A stretch of 64,000 bases of DNA from Oceanihabitans sediminis (GCF_003337215.1 NZ_QPIG01000001.1:372001-436000), one strand, 5' to 3'; counted from the stretch's first letter, positions 36,134 to 45,402 are shown. The notes: a model not told the origin generated them from the letters alone. Numbers and translations: made by a program.

Positions 36134-37381
36134 ATGAAGAAGAAGTTTTTTAATGCGAAAATTTATCGCAATGATGCAGCAACAGAAATGATTGTTGAAA
36201 ATGGGAAAATCACACAAATTGGAACGAATTTACCTAAATGTGATGAAGAAATCGATCTTGGCGGAAAGTTAGTTCTGCCACCTTATGTCGATCCACATCT
36301 ACATTTAGATTACGTATATACTTTATCAGAATTAGGGCAAGAGGGTGCTGGCTCCGGAACCCTGTTTGAAGCTATCGAATTATGGCCCAAATTCAAAGAA
36401 ACACTAACGGTGGAAAGTGTAAAACGATTGGCTATGAAAGGTATTAAAGACGAAGTATCTCAAGGTGTACAGCATATTCGTACGCATGTAGATGTTACAG
36501 ACCCAAAATTTACAGCCCTAAAAGCGATGTTGGAGATGAAAGAGGACCTAAAGGACACTGTTGATATTCAAATTGTAGCTTTCCCACAAGAGGGCATGTA
36601 TATGTATAAAGGCGGACTAGAACTCGTAGAGGAAGCACTTAAAATGGGAGCCGATGTTGTAGGTGGAATACCGCATTACGAGCCAGCAAGAGAATTTGGA
36701 GAAAAATCAATTCACGATATCGTAAAGTTGGCTTTAAAATACGATAAAATGATTGATGTGCACTGTGATGAAACCGATGATCCGCATTCACGATTTGTAG
36801 AGCTATTAAATGCGCTTGTGTATATGGAAGATTATGGGACTAGAACCACAGCGAGTCACACCTGCTCCTTTGGTTCAGCAGACGACTCTTACGCCTTTAG
36901 AATGCTAGATATCTTCCAAAAGACTAAGATGAACTTTATTGCTTGTCCAACAGAGAATGCTTATTTACAAGGTCGACAAGACACCTATCCAAAACGTCGT
37001 GGATTAACGAGAGTGAAAGAATTTTTAGAGTACGGCATTAATGTGGCTTTTGCACAAGATTCTATTAACGACCCATGGTACCCAATGGGGAATGGAAATA
37101 TGATGAATATTTTGGATAATGGTATCCACTTAGCGCAGATTATGTCTTCGGAAGATGTAAAAACCAATTTCGATTTAATTACCTACAATGGCGCACGTTG
37201 TTTGAATATACAAGACAGCTACGGCTTAGAGGTTGGAAAAGCTGCTAACTTCATTGTTCTTAACGAGTCTTCCGTTTATGAAGCCATTCGTAAAAGAGTG
37301 GATGTGTTAGCCTCTGTACGTAATGGGGATTTCCTATTCCGTCGTAAAGAACCAGCTTATGATATTCCTTTAAACTTGTAA
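36134..37381 (+). CDS. Cytosine-deaminase-like amidohydrolase (CodA family) with altered active-site Asp
   Basis: 415 residues. It tracks E. coli CodA closely through VDPHLHLD (metal His pair), VAFPQEG (substrate Gln), MIDVHCDETDD (metal His and catalytic Glu), TTASHTCSFG (metal-site His), LQGRQDTYPKRRG and NDPWYPMGNGNM. Where CodA has FGHDDVFDPW this protein has FAQDSINDPW: D309 keeps the catalytic Asp313 role, while Ser310 replaces Asp314, a residue known to influence substrate choice in CodA. The true substrate may therefore not be cytosine. First of four same-strand genes (gaps 51, 52 and 30 bp) with MgtC, MFS and DsbA-like proteins. Confidence 0.85.
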   Translation: MKKKFFNAKIYRNDAATEMIVENGKITQIGTNLPKCDEEIDLGGKLVLPPYVDPHLHLDYVYTLSELGQEGAGSGTLFEAIELWPKFKETLTVESVKRLAMKGIKDEVSQGVQHIRTHVDVTDPKFTALKAMLEMKEDLKDTVDIQIVAFPQEGMYMYKGGLELVEEALKMGADVVGGIPHYEPAREFGEKSIHDIVKLALKYDKMIDVHCDETDDPHSRFVELLNALVYMEDYGTRTTASHTCSFGSADDSYAFRMLDIFQKTKMNFIACPTENAYLQGRQDTYPKRRGLTRVKEFLEYGINVAFAQDSINDPWYPMGNGNMMNILDNGIHLAQIMSSEDVKTNFDLITYNGARCLNIQDSYGLEVGKAANFIVLNESSVYEAIRKRVDVLASVRNGDFLFRRKEPAYDIPLNL

Positions 37382-37432
37382 ATAAACTAACAATTGAGGT
37401 TGCAACAATAAGACTTTAATCGTATTATTTTT

Positions 37433-38164
37433 ATGGATGGATTTGTAGAAATAACAGAATATATTTTACGTATTGGTATCGCATTTTTCTTAGGCGGTAT
37501 CATAGGTTTTGAGAGACAGTGGCGACAAAAGAATGCTGGACTCCGAACCAATACTTTAGTTGCTATTGGCGCAGCCTCATTTGTATTATTATCTATAGAT
37601 CTGCACAGCCTAACTGGCGGTGATCCGAGCAGGGTAACGGCACAGATTGTGACAGGTATTGGTTTTATTGGCGCTGGTGTGATTATGAAAGATGGCTTCG
37701 ATGTGAGAGGGCTAAATACTGCAGCGACAATTTGGTGTTCTGCAGCGGTTGGAACATTAGTTGGCATGGGCTTTCTTATTGAAGCAAGCGTTACTACAGC
37801 AGCCGTAGTCTTGTCGCATATCATTCTTCGACCTATAAGTTTACGACTATCAAAACTTTCAGCCTATCGTAAAACTGAAGTTAAAGAAACCTACTATCAA
37901 GTCTCTATTGAGTGTGCTTTGAATACAGAGTCCAACGTTCGATTTTGGTTATTAAACCATATCAAAACGAATGATCAGTTATTACTACGTTCTATTAATA
38001 GAGATCTGTCGGAAAACAATCCGAAAGAGGTTCAAATCCAAGTTGAAGTCGCTACTATTGGTGAGCAGGAGAATCTTTTAGAAAATTTAGTGACTAATCT
38101 AATCATGAAATTGGAAGTCACACATGCCGGATGGAAATTAGTGGGCCGAGAAACGGAGTTTTAA
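37433..38164 (+). CDS. MgtC/SapB family membrane protein
   Basis: 243 residues. The membrane half (about 1-140) has LRIGIAFFLGGIIGFERQWRQKNAGLRTNTLVAIGAASFVLLS and RVTAQIVTGIGFIGAGVIMKDG, classic MgtC/SapB motifs. The soluble C-terminal half (about 150-243) is ACT-like in length and pattern. MgtC proteins help survival at low magnesium or in acid, partly through F-type ATPase inhibition in Salmonella; the role in this organism is unknown. Part of the CodA-like operon. Confidence 0.92.
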   Translation: MDGFVEITEYILRIGIAFFLGGIIGFERQWRQKNAGLRTNTLVAIGAASFVLLSIDLHSLTGGDPSRVTAQIVTGIGFIGAGVIMKDGFDVRGLNTAATIWCSAAVGTLVGMGFLIEASVTTAAVVLSHIILRPISLRLSKLSAYRKTEVKETYYQVSIECALNTESNVRFWLLNHIKTNDQLLLRSINRDLSENNPKEVQIQVEVATIGEQENLLENLVTNLIMKLEVTHAGWKLVGRETEF

Positions 38165-38216
38165 TTCTGAATCAAGCAACAAATTGAAGCCTTACAAACA
38201 TTAACAATAAATAACT

Positions 38217-39389
38217 ATGAGTAAAAAGAATATTACGGAACAAGTTAAAAGTAGTTTTCCGTGGTTGATTATGATATTGATGTCATCAGTGACTTTTGTT
38301 GGAATACTCTCTGAGCTTATGCCGTCTGGGGTTTTACCGTTAATGATGGACGACCTAAACATTAGTGAAGTACAAACCGGAAACCTAGTAGGTTACTACG
38401 CCATAGCTTCGGCAATATTTGCTATTCCACTGATTTCATTAACCATGCAATTCAACCGGAAGTATCTTTTACTACTCTTATTGGGTGGCTTCGCCGTTTC
38501 TAATATTGTCGCTGGACTTGTTCATAACTACACCATAATAATTGGTTTAAGGGTCATTGGAGGAATCTGCGCTGGGGTGATGTGGCCAATGATTGCAGCC
38601 TATGGTATGCGATTAGTAAGTGAAGAACATCACGGTAAAGCCATTGCTGTAATTATGGCCGGAACCACCCTGGGCATTAGTGTTGGAATGCCTATCATGA
38701 CGACTATTGGAAATGATTATGGATGGCGAACAGAGTTTATAGGACTTGGAGTTTTTATTATCCTTATCGCCTTAGTTAGTTTCTTTGCTTTGCCTTCCTC
38801 ACCAGGAGAAAAGCTGACCAAAAACTCTTCACCCTTCGCCTTATTAAAAATCCCTGAAGTTTTAATTATTCTTCTGCTTACCCTACTTGGTGTTGTTGCG
38901 CATTATGGGGTTTATGTATATATCACCAGTCTTGTTGAAGAGATTCAGCTTGCTGGAGGTGTAGAAAGTGCCTTATTGTTTTTCGGAATAGGCTCTTTAA
39001 TTTCGGTCTTAATAGCCATTAAATATACCGACAAATACTTGAGATTATTGACCATAGCTATGTTTGGATTGATTATTATTTCCATGGTTATTTTTCTCCT
39101 ATTCAGCGGAACAACGGGCATCGGGCATTTCGCCTTCTTTTTATGGGGTGTTTCATTTGGGCCTTTAGTAACTTTGTTACAAGCAGCGGTAAGCAGACAG
39201 GTAGAAACCGCCAAAGACGTTGCTACATCGGTGCAATCTTCCGTATTCAACTTATCGATTATGATTGCATCTTCTTTTGCCGGAATATTACTCGGAATAT
39301 GTTCTCCAATGAGCTTGGTTTATTTAGCTATTGCTCTTTCAATTCCAGGTATGATAATTTCATTTTTTGCCAAAAAGGCTTTAAATTAA
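38217..39389 (+). CDS. MFS transporter, DHA1/AraJ-like
   Basis: 390 residues with 12 predicted helices. The start MSKKNITEQVKSSFPWLIMILMSS leads into TFVGILSELMPSGVLPLMMDDLNISEVQTGNLVGYYAI, a pattern shared by AraJ/YdhP/PbuE-type drug:H+ antiporters, and RVIGGICAGVMWPMIAAYGMRL fits helix 4. Possible export of a nucleobase or analogue made or consumed by the neighbouring CodA-like enzyme (inference only). Confidence 0.88.
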   Translation: MSKKNITEQVKSSFPWLIMILMSSVTFVGILSELMPSGVLPLMMDDLNISEVQTGNLVGYYAIASAIFAIPLISLTMQFNRKYLLLLLLGGFAVSNIVAGLVHNYTIIIGLRVIGGICAGVMWPMIAAYGMRLVSEEHHGKAIAVIMAGTTLGISVGMPIMTTIGNDYGWRTEFIGLGVFIILIALVSFFALPSSPGEKLTKNSSPFALLKIPEVLIILLLTLLGVVAHYGVYVYITSLVEEIQLAGGVESALLFFGIGSLISVLIAIKYTDKYLRLLTIAMFGLIIISMVIFLLFSGTTGIGHFAFFLWGVSFGPLVTLLQAAVSRQVETAKDVATSVQSSVFNLSIMIASSFAGILLGICSPMSLVYLAIALSIPGMIISFFAKKALN

Positions 39390-39419
39390 ACAAAAACGAA
39401 TACTTAATTAAGTAATAAT

Positions 39420-40346
39420 ATGAATAACGAAACATCAAAAAACAATCCGCTGATATGCGATATAGAAACTGGCATGTGTGAAACTACAGATACAACCTCT
39501 GAAAGTACTTCTACAAACAAAGTTTCTTCGGATAAAAAATCCATTAAAATCATTTATTATACAGATCCTATCTGTTCGTCATGTTGGGGAATCGAACCGC
39601 AACTACGCAAACTCAAATTAGAGTATGGAGATGCTGTGGAAATAGACTATAGAATGGGTGGTTTATTACCGGACTGGAGTTATAATAGCGGCGGAATAAG
39701 TTCTCCTGCAGATGTTGCTAGTCATTGGGATGAAGTGAGTGTTCACTACGACATGCCAATAGATGGTGACCTTTGGTTAGAAGACCCAATGGATTCATCT
39801 TACCCGTCCTCTATTGCTTTTAAAGCCGCTCAACTACAAGATAAGCAGAAAGCTATTTTGTATATGCGTGAAATGAGAGAAATGATGTTTTTAGAAAAGA
39901 AAAATATGGCTAAATGGGAAAATTTGGCCATTGCAGCTGAAAAAGTTGGACTAGACCTAAAGCAATTAAAAACGGATTTTGAAGGAAAAGCGCAGGACTT
40001 ATTTAAAGAGGATTTAAAATTAGGTCAAGAATTAGGTGTGAGAGGATTTCCAACCATGTTCTTTGTTGATGAGGCAGGCAATCAAGAAACCGTTTACGGT
40101 ACCAGACCTTATGCTTTTTACGAAATGGCTATTCTGAAATTAAATCCGAATGCCGAAAAAAGCGAATACAGCAAAACATGGGAGCATCTATTCGCTATCT
40201 ACCCGACGCTCACAGCTAAAGAGTTTTCTGAATTATCAGGAACACCGAGAGCAGATAGTGAAAAGCAATTAAACGACTTGGTTTCTGCAGGAAAATTAAA
40301 AACATACGCAACCAAGAATGGTTCTATTTGGAAAATCACCAAATAA
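39420..40346 (+). CDS. DsbA/FrnE-like thioredoxin-fold protein with N-terminal Cys motif
   Basis: 308 residues. No signal peptide, so cytoplasmic. An N-terminal NNPLICDIETGMCE motif (two Cys) and a Ser/Thr-rich linker precede a DsbA-fold domain starting KIIYYTDPICSSCWG, whose CSSC is the redox site; ELGVRGFPTMFFVD holds the cis-Pro. The C-terminal 60 residues (TLTAKEFSELSG...LKTYATKNGSIWKI) look like a small winged-helix. FrnE/SpxH-like proteins act in disulphide chemistry or as ClpXP adaptors. Last gene before the terminator at 40366. Confidence 0.87.
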   Translation: MNNETSKNNPLICDIETGMCETTDTTSESTSTNKVSSDKKSIKIIYYTDPICSSCWGIEPQLRKLKLEYGDAVEIDYRMGGLLPDWSYNSGGISSPADVASHWDEVSVHYDMPIDGDLWLEDPMDSSYPSSIAFKAAQLQDKQKAILYMREMREMMFLEKKNMAKWENLAIAAEKVGLDLKQLKTDFEGKAQDLFKEDLKLGQELGVRGFPTMFFVDEAGNQETVYGTRPYAFYEMAILKLNPNAEKSEYSKTWEHLFAIYPTLTAKEFSELSGTPRADSEKQLNDLVSAGKLKTYATKNGSIWKITK

Positions 40347-40365
40347 AACCAACTTGTAATAATTA

Positions 40366-40403
40366 AAAAAGGTCTTCGATTCTATGCATCGAAGACCTTT
40401 TTG
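40366..40403. terminator. Bidirectional terminator between the DsbA-like and USP genes
   Basis: AAAAAGGTCTTCGAT / ATCGAAGACCTTTTT hairpin, 7-nt loop, flanked by A and T runs, between convergent genes. Confidence 0.92.
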
Positions 40404-40425
40404 TTTTTATTATTTTTTCTTGAAA

Positions 40426-40866
40426 CTATCCTAGAGGAATAGCTAATAGCGGAATACTTAATTCATCAATTAAATCCTTCTTCTTATTTTCTGTAAACAA
40501 TCCGTAGATGATATTTTTCTTTCTGTGCCCAGCTATTACAAGGTCTATATTATTTTCTTCAACAATTTTCTTAATCGACTTAATAACCGATCCTTCAATT
40601 AAAAAACCTACCGTAGGAACTTTATGTTTCTCTTCAACCTCCTCAGCAAATTCCTTAAGAAAAAGAGATGCTTTTTTATTGTCTTCGGTTCTTTTATCGT
40701 AAATATATTGTGGTCCAGATTCCCTACTTAACAAATCTGTTGGGTTTGCTGCTGCAACCTGAGTTATCCATATTTTTCCACCTGTAAGCTTTGCTAGCTC
40801 CACAGCATGAGAGGTTAATAATTCTGCATTTTTCGGTTTATCTACAGCAACAAGTATATTCTTCAT
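40426..40866 (-). CDS. Universal stress protein (UspA family)
   Basis: 146 residues, a single Usp domain starting MKNILVAVDKPKNAELLTSHAVELAKLTGGKIWITQVA. The C-terminal part contains NIDLVIAGHRKKNIIYGLFTENKKKDLIDELSIPLLAIPL, close to but not a clear copy of the ATP-binding G-2x-G-9x-G(S/T) motif, so ATP binding is doubtful. Role in stress adaptation is assumed from the family. Confidence 0.88.
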   Translation of the reverse strand: MKNILVAVDKPKNAELLTSHAVELAKLTGGKIWITQVAAANPTDLLSRESGPQYIYDKRTEDNKKASLFLKEFAEEVEEKHKVPTVGFLIEGSVIKSIKKIVEENNIDLVIAGHRKKNIIYGLFTENKKKDLIDELSIPLLAIPLG

Positions 40867-40935
40867 AAAAATTAGTTTATTAAAACCCTAATTTAAGAAA
40901 AATTGTTAAAAAACTAAGAAATACCCAAAACTCTT

Positions 40936-41817
40936 TTACTGAAACAAATCGGAAGACAAATATCTATCTCCACGATCGCAGATAATACTCACAATAATTC
41001 CACTTTCTAAAGTGCTTGCCAATCTTAGTGCCGCAGCTGTTGCTCCACCACTACTCATACCCGCAAATATTCCTTCTTCTTTTGCTAAGCGCCTTGTCAT
41101 TTCTACTGCTTCCTCACGACTCACCTCAAGAGTGCTATCTACTTTATCTGCATTAAATATTTTTGGTAAATAAGCCTTTGGCCATTTACGAATCCCCGGA
41201 ATATTAGAATCGTCGGTTGGCTGTACACCAACAATTTGTATGTTTTTATTTTGTTCTTTCAAGTAAGTGGAGGTACCCATAATAGTACCCGTAGTTCCCA
41301 TAGAAGACACAAAATGTGTGATTTCGCCTTCTGTATCACGCCATATTTCTGGCCCCGTAGTATTATAATGTGCTTTCCAATTATTATCATTCGCAAATTG
41401 GTTAAACGAGTAATAGTTTTCATTTTCTACTTTAGCAATAGCATAATCTCGTGCTCCCTCAATTCCATCTGGATGAAGCGTTACCTTTGCCCCATAAGCC
41501 TCCATCGTTTGTACTCGCTCTTTGGTTGCAGTTTCAGGCATCACCAATTCTAGATCTAATTTAAATATACCTGCTATCATTGCTAAAGCAATACCTGTGT
41601 TTCCGCTTGTAGCTTCAATTAATTTTGAAGAAGAATTGATTTCTCCTTTGTCTAAAGCATCTTTAATCATAAAATAAGCTGCTCTATCCTTAACGCTACC
41701 ACCAGGATTATTCCCTTCTAGTTTAAAATACAAACTCACATTTGGGTTGGTATTTAATACGCGGGATTTTACTAGTGGTGTATTTCCTATTTGATCTAAT
41801 ATACTTGTGTTCTTCAT
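40936..41817 (-). CDS. cysM: Cysteine synthase B-like (O-acetylserine sulfhydrylase)
   Basis: 293 residues. PLP enzyme making cysteine from O-acetylserine and sulfide (CysM types also accept thiosulfate). The PLP Lys lies in NNPGGSVKDRAAYFMI; EATSGNTGIALAM binds substrate, SMGTTGTIMGTSTYL binds the phosphate, and EEGIFAGMSSGGATAAAL follows. Overlaps the end of the serine acetyltransferase gene by 4 bp (ATGA), so enzyme and substrate maker are co-expressed. Confidence 0.95.
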   Translation of the reverse strand: MKNTSILDQIGNTPLVKSRVLNTNPNVSLYFKLEGNNPGGSVKDRAAYFMIKDALDKGEINSSSKLIEATSGNTGIALAMIAGIFKLDLELVMPETATKERVQTMEAYGAKVTLHPDGIEGARDYAIAKVENENYYSFNQFANDNNWKAHYNTTGPEIWRDTEGEITHFVSSMGTTGTIMGTSTYLKEQNKNIQIVGVQPTDDSNIPGIRKWPKAYLPKIFNADKVDSTLEVSREEAVEMTRRLAKEEGIFAGMSSGGATAAALRLASTLESGIIVSIICDRGDRYLSSDLFQ

Positions 41818-42608
41818 TTTTTTTCTGTTTTGCTAATTACTTCCACGGTTGGCGTATGTAAAACAATAGAATTTTTATCTACAGAGGCCGTAAGCCAAGT
41901 ACTTCCTCCTATAATGCTATTTTCACCAATAATAGTATCGCCTCCAAGAATAGAAGCATTGGCATATATCACTACATTTTTCTCTATAGTAGGATGACGT
42001 TTTACATTTTTCAGTTGTTTTTTAACCTTAAGCGCACCAAGAGTTACCCCTTGATAAATCTTAACATTCTCGTGTATTTCCGCTGTTTCACCAATTACAA
42101 CTCCGGTTCCATGATCTATAAAAAATGACTCCCCTATTTGCGCACCTGGGTGAATATCAATACCCGTAAGTTGGTGGGCATACTCCGTCATAAGTCGCGG
42201 TATTAAAGGTAAATTTAGCTTATAAAACTCACGCGCCATTCTGTAAATAGCAATCGCATAAAATCCAGGGTATGCTAAATATACTTCTTCAATAGAAGCT
42301 GCCGCTGGGTCATTTTCGTAGATAGTAGCCGCATCCTTTTTTAAACTTGAAAACAAATACGGAATACTCAAACAAAAGTCCCCCCATCTTTTACAGGGTT
42401 TATCGGCAATATGCGGACAAGCTAAATCACGAATAACAATAAACAAAGATTCTAATTCTTCTATTGCTTTTTCGGTATCTGTGGTACGATCAAATAAAGC
42501 TCTAAAAAGTAACTGGGTAAAACGCTGTGACTCTAATTTCAAGGTCATCGAGACATTAATTTCTTCCTTTTGTTTATTTATTGCACTTATCAACTTAGAG
42601 TGATCCAT
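41814..42608 (-). CDS. cysE: Serine O-acetyltransferase
   Basis: 264 residues. It acetylates L-serine to O-acetylserine. An N-terminal helical part (about 1-130) is followed by DIHPGAQIGESFFIDHGTGVVIGETAEI with the catalytic His pair region, and by hexapeptide turns of a left-handed beta-helix (VVIYANASILGGDTIIGENSIIGGSTWLT). The C-terminal tail that binds cysteine synthase and feels cysteine feedback is shortened (VEVISKTEKK), so feedback may differ. Confidence 0.94.
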   Translation of the reverse strand: MDHSKLISAINKQKEEINVSMTLKLESQRFTQLLFRALFDRTTDTEKAIEELESLFIVIRDLACPHIADKPCKRWGDFCLSIPYLFSSLKKDAATIYENDPAAASIEEVYLAYPGFYAIAIYRMAREFYKLNLPLIPRLMTEYAHQLTGIDIHPGAQIGESFFIDHGTGVVIGETAEIHENVKIYQGVTLGALKVKKQLKNVKRHPTIEKNVVIYANASILGGDTIIGENSIIGGSTWLTASVDKNSIVLHTPTVEVISKTEKK

Positions 42609-43018
42609 AAAATTTTATTAGAGTTTCATAGGAACAATATAATGGATTTAATTTTAGATATTAATTGGTTTATCAGCTTTAGATTATACAAAAACAAGAT
42701 GCACGATATTATTCCTAAGGTCAAAGATAAAACTTACACATATTAAAATCACTAAAGATTTTCTTAATCTATTCGTAAAATAATTTATTGTACTTAGCAT
42801 TTAAGCTCAAAAAAATATAAGATTTCCCAAAACACGGAGTTTAAAATTATAAGTAATTTTGCTCTCTCCTACCACAAACAGAATTAGCAAACAAGAATTA
42901 GGACTACAATCCCTTTTATTGTATATTTCTCTACTTCTACATGGTAGTAAAAAAATTTCTTTTATCGTTTTAATATAGAAGATTTAGATTTCTATCTTAT
43001 AAAATATCGATTTCATTT
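42609..43018. other. 410-bp intergenic region between divergent cysE and LLM genes
   Basis: AT-rich, no open frame of note on either strand. It must hold both promoters. I looked for a riboswitch-like fold or a repeated operator and saw none. Confidence 0.5.
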
Positions 43019-44023
43019 ATGAACAAAAAACATACATACTATTCTGTTTTAGATTTAGCCTTAGTTTCTGAAGGACATAGTCTGAAACAAACTTTTAATA
43101 ACACCCTTGAATTAGCGCAAAACGCCGAAAACTTTGGCTACACAAGATACTGGTTGGCAGAACATCATAATTCGCCAAATATTGGAAGTAGTGCAACTTC
43201 GGTTTTAATAGGTTATGTTGCCCAAGGAACAAAAACCATTAGAGTGGGTTCTGGCGGTGTAATGCTACCCAACCATTCCCCTTTAATTATTGCCGAACAA
43301 TTTGGAACACTTGGCTCCTTATATCCAAACCGAATTGACTTAGGTTTAGGGAGAGCACCTGGAACCGATAGAGAAACAGCACAAGCAATTCGATCCGACT
43401 TCATGCAAGCTGCTCATTCTTTTCCTAATGAAATAGAAAAAATTGAAAGATATTTTTCTAAAGAAAATGCGAATGCTAAAGTCCGTGCTACAGTTGCAGA
43501 AGGTGTTGACGTTCCTCTTTATATCTTAGGCTCTAGCACAGATAGCGCACATTTAGCAGCAAAAAAAGGATTGCCTTATGCTTTTGCTAGTCACTTTGCC
43601 ACAAGACATTTATGGGAAGCTATAGAAATTTACCGTAAAGAGTTTCAGCCTTCAAAAGTTTTAGAAAAACCTTACGTGATGGCTGGTGTTAATATTATTG
43701 TTGCCGATACAGATGAAGAAGCACAGCGTTTATTCACCTCTTTAATCCGTATGATTGTTGGTATTCTTACTGGAAAACGGGATTTTGTACAGCCTCCAAC
43801 AGAAATGAACGAAGAATTCAAAGAGATCATACAACACCCACAAATAAATCAGATGCTGAAGTATTCCTTTATAGGAAGCAAGGCAAGCGTGAAATCCCAG
43901 ATTGCAGAATTTATAGAAAAATCTAAAGTAGATGAACTTATTGCTGTCACAAATATTTATGACATAAAAGACAAGATTAGATCTTATGAATTGTTTTCTG
44001 AAATTATGAAGGAGCTAAACTAA
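43019..44023 (+). CDS. LLM-class (luciferase-like) flavin-dependent oxidoreductase
   Basis: 334 residues, TIM-barrel monooxygenase family using FMNH2 or F420. Hallmarks: YTRYWLAEHHNSPNIGSSATSVLIG, TIRVGSGGVMLPNHSPLIIAEQFGTL, and RIDLGLGRAPGTDRETAQAI, the last specific for the MsnO8-like subgroup. No luxB-like partner is nearby. Its physiological substrate is unknown; a terminator follows directly. Confidence 0.92.
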   Translation: MNKKHTYYSVLDLALVSEGHSLKQTFNNTLELAQNAENFGYTRYWLAEHHNSPNIGSSATSVLIGYVAQGTKTIRVGSGGVMLPNHSPLIIAEQFGTLGSLYPNRIDLGLGRAPGTDRETAQAIRSDFMQAAHSFPNEIEKIERYFSKENANAKVRATVAEGVDVPLYILGSSTDSAHLAAKKGLPYAFASHFATRHLWEAIEIYRKEFQPSKVLEKPYVMAGVNIIVADTDEEAQRLFTSLIRMIVGILTGKRDFVQPPTEMNEEFKEIIQHPQINQMLKYSFIGSKASVKSQIAEFIEKSKVDELIAVTNIYDIKDKIRSYELFSEIMKELN

Positions 44024-44046
44024 AACCGAAACTCCCTAACAAAACA

Positions 44047-44082
44047 AAACCCTATTAAAACATTTGTTTCAATAGGGTTTAT
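44047..44082. terminator. Terminator after the LLM oxidoreductase gene
   Basis: AAACCCTATT / AATAGGGTTT with a 14-nt loop, between convergent genes, 24 bp after the LLM stop. Confidence 0.75.
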
Positions 44083-44118
44083 TATTTCTAATTAACTCGT
44101 CAAAGAGCTAATAGTAAA

Positions 44119-45015
44119 CTATTCTTTTTTAGCAGAACGGTTAAATTTGTAAGTAATACCAACGTTTAATCCGAAAGAAGAATATGGTACTTTTTGAGAT
44201 AATTTTTTAGAAGAATCTGTATTCGATTGGTCTAACTCATCTACATAAGTTGTTTCCTTGTTATATCCTTCAGGTAAGTTGTCAAGAGAATAAAAGCTTT
44301 GAACAGCTACTGTACCATCAGGAAGAACGATATCTGTATTAAATTCTGATAATTCAGAATCTTTTCTCTTTAAGCTAATCCCGTAGTATTCTGCTTCCAC
44401 AAAAAGGCTAAAGTTAGAGCCTAAGTCATACTCATATCCTAAAGCTCCTGTAAAACCTAAAGGGAATTTTCCGTGGAAATCTTCTTTATAATTAGTTTGA
44501 GAATAAGATCCATCAGGAAGACCAAATGCTTGAGCTACTGTTGTTCCTTGAGGGTTAGAAGCATTAGGCTCCTCAACATAATAATTTTTATCAGAAACTA
44601 CCGCTTCTGTTTTACCCCCTACTTTAATTAATGCTCCAAAACGACCATATATGTTATTAGTGAATTTATATACTGCAGAAAGAGATCCTCCAAAAGCTCG
44701 TGCTCTAGCAATTGCATCTGTCTCTCTATAACCAGGAACATAAACATCTGCAATCGTTTGATCTGTACCTTGTAAGTAACCTACTCCAAGATCAATACCA
44801 AAAGTTTCATTTAAGAAATAAGTTCCTCTTACTTGAAAGTTTACACCTTCACCATAACTACCGTATTCGTTTTCTACACTTGTACTAGTTACAGTTTCTC
44901 CTAATTTCATTTCAGCACTTCCAATTGCATATCCTGATCCTACTGAAACTTGTAGTTGTGAATAAGACACTGTACTAACAATAAATGCTGCTAATAATAC
45001 ACCTAATTTTTTCAT
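44119..45015 (-). CDS. Outer-membrane beta-barrel protein (OmpA-like barrel / OMP_b-brl)
   Basis: 298 residues from the ATG at 45015, which starts a signal peptide (MKKLGVLLAAFIVSTVSYSQ); the 26 in-frame codons before it are not membrane- or signal-like. The mature part shows alternating strands: LQVSVGSGYAIGSAEMKLGE, YFLNETFGIDLGVGYLQG, IYGRFGALIKVGG, LGFTGALGYEYDLG, NFSLFVEAEYYGISLKRK and FGLNVGITYKF. No periplasmic OmpA peptidoglycan domain. Structural or transport role unknown. Confidence 0.87.
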   Translation of the reverse strand: MKKLGVLLAAFIVSTVSYSQLQVSVGSGYAIGSAEMKLGETVTSTSVENEYGSYGEGVNFQVRGTYFLNETFGIDLGVGYLQGTDQTIADVYVPGYRETDAIARARAFGGSLSAVYKFTNNIYGRFGALIKVGGKTEAVVSDKNYYVEEPNASNPQGTTVAQAFGLPDGSYSQTNYKEDFHGKFPLGFTGALGYEYDLGSNFSLFVEAEYYGISLKRKDSELSEFNTDIVLPDGTVAVQSFYSLDNLPEGYNKETTYVDELDQSNTDSSKKLSQKVPYSSFGLNVGITYKFNRSAKKE

Positions 45016-45196
45016 AATTTTTTTGTTTGTTTTTAATATATAAAAAAGGTTGAAATCATGGGCTACGAAACCCATAAAATCAACGACCGACAAATATAGT
45101 TTTTTTAAGGAAAGGAGCTAAATATTCAGATAAAATCTTCTAACATAGAGTTAATCAAGTGCTAATTTCATTGAATTTCATTTGAATAAAAGGCAT

Positions 45197-45239
45197 AAAA
45201 AAAAGCCGAAAATATTTCATTAAGAAACACTTACAGCTT
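45197..45239 (-). terminator. Original (displaced) terminator of the tRNA-Leu gene
   Basis: Read on the minus strand: AAGCTGTAAGTGTTTC / GAAATATTTTCGGCTT, a 16-bp stem with one mismatch and some G-U pairs, then eight T. It begins 8 bp beyond the attL copy of the tRNA 3' end. Before integration it would have followed the tRNA directly. Confidence 0.65.
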
Positions 45240-45247
45240 GTTTATTT

Positions 45248-45261
45248 GTACTCAAGGTGGG
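45248..45261 (-). repeat. attL: 14-bp copy of the tRNA-Leu 3' end
   Basis: GTACTCAAGGTGGG, identical to 49591-49604 at the end of the tRNA gene. The inner flank continues GAATGAACCACC, so on the minus strand it makes a T-arm-like hairpin (GGTGG, TTCATTC, CCACC) mimicking the tRNA. Confidence 0.85.
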
Positions 45262-45402
45262 AATGAACCACCCTTTATTTAGATAGTTTACTAAACCCTC
45301 TAAAAACAACCCCAACACCCTTATTTTATTACTACTCAAAGGTTTTATTTATAATATTACAAATACATTTAAGTAAGGATAAATTAGAACAAATACGCAA
45401 AA

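Noticed and set aside
41236-41553. 105-codon plus-strand frame within cysM
   Set aside because: Antisense shadow of a conserved enzyme; Cys/His/Phe-rich composition is typical of reverse frames.
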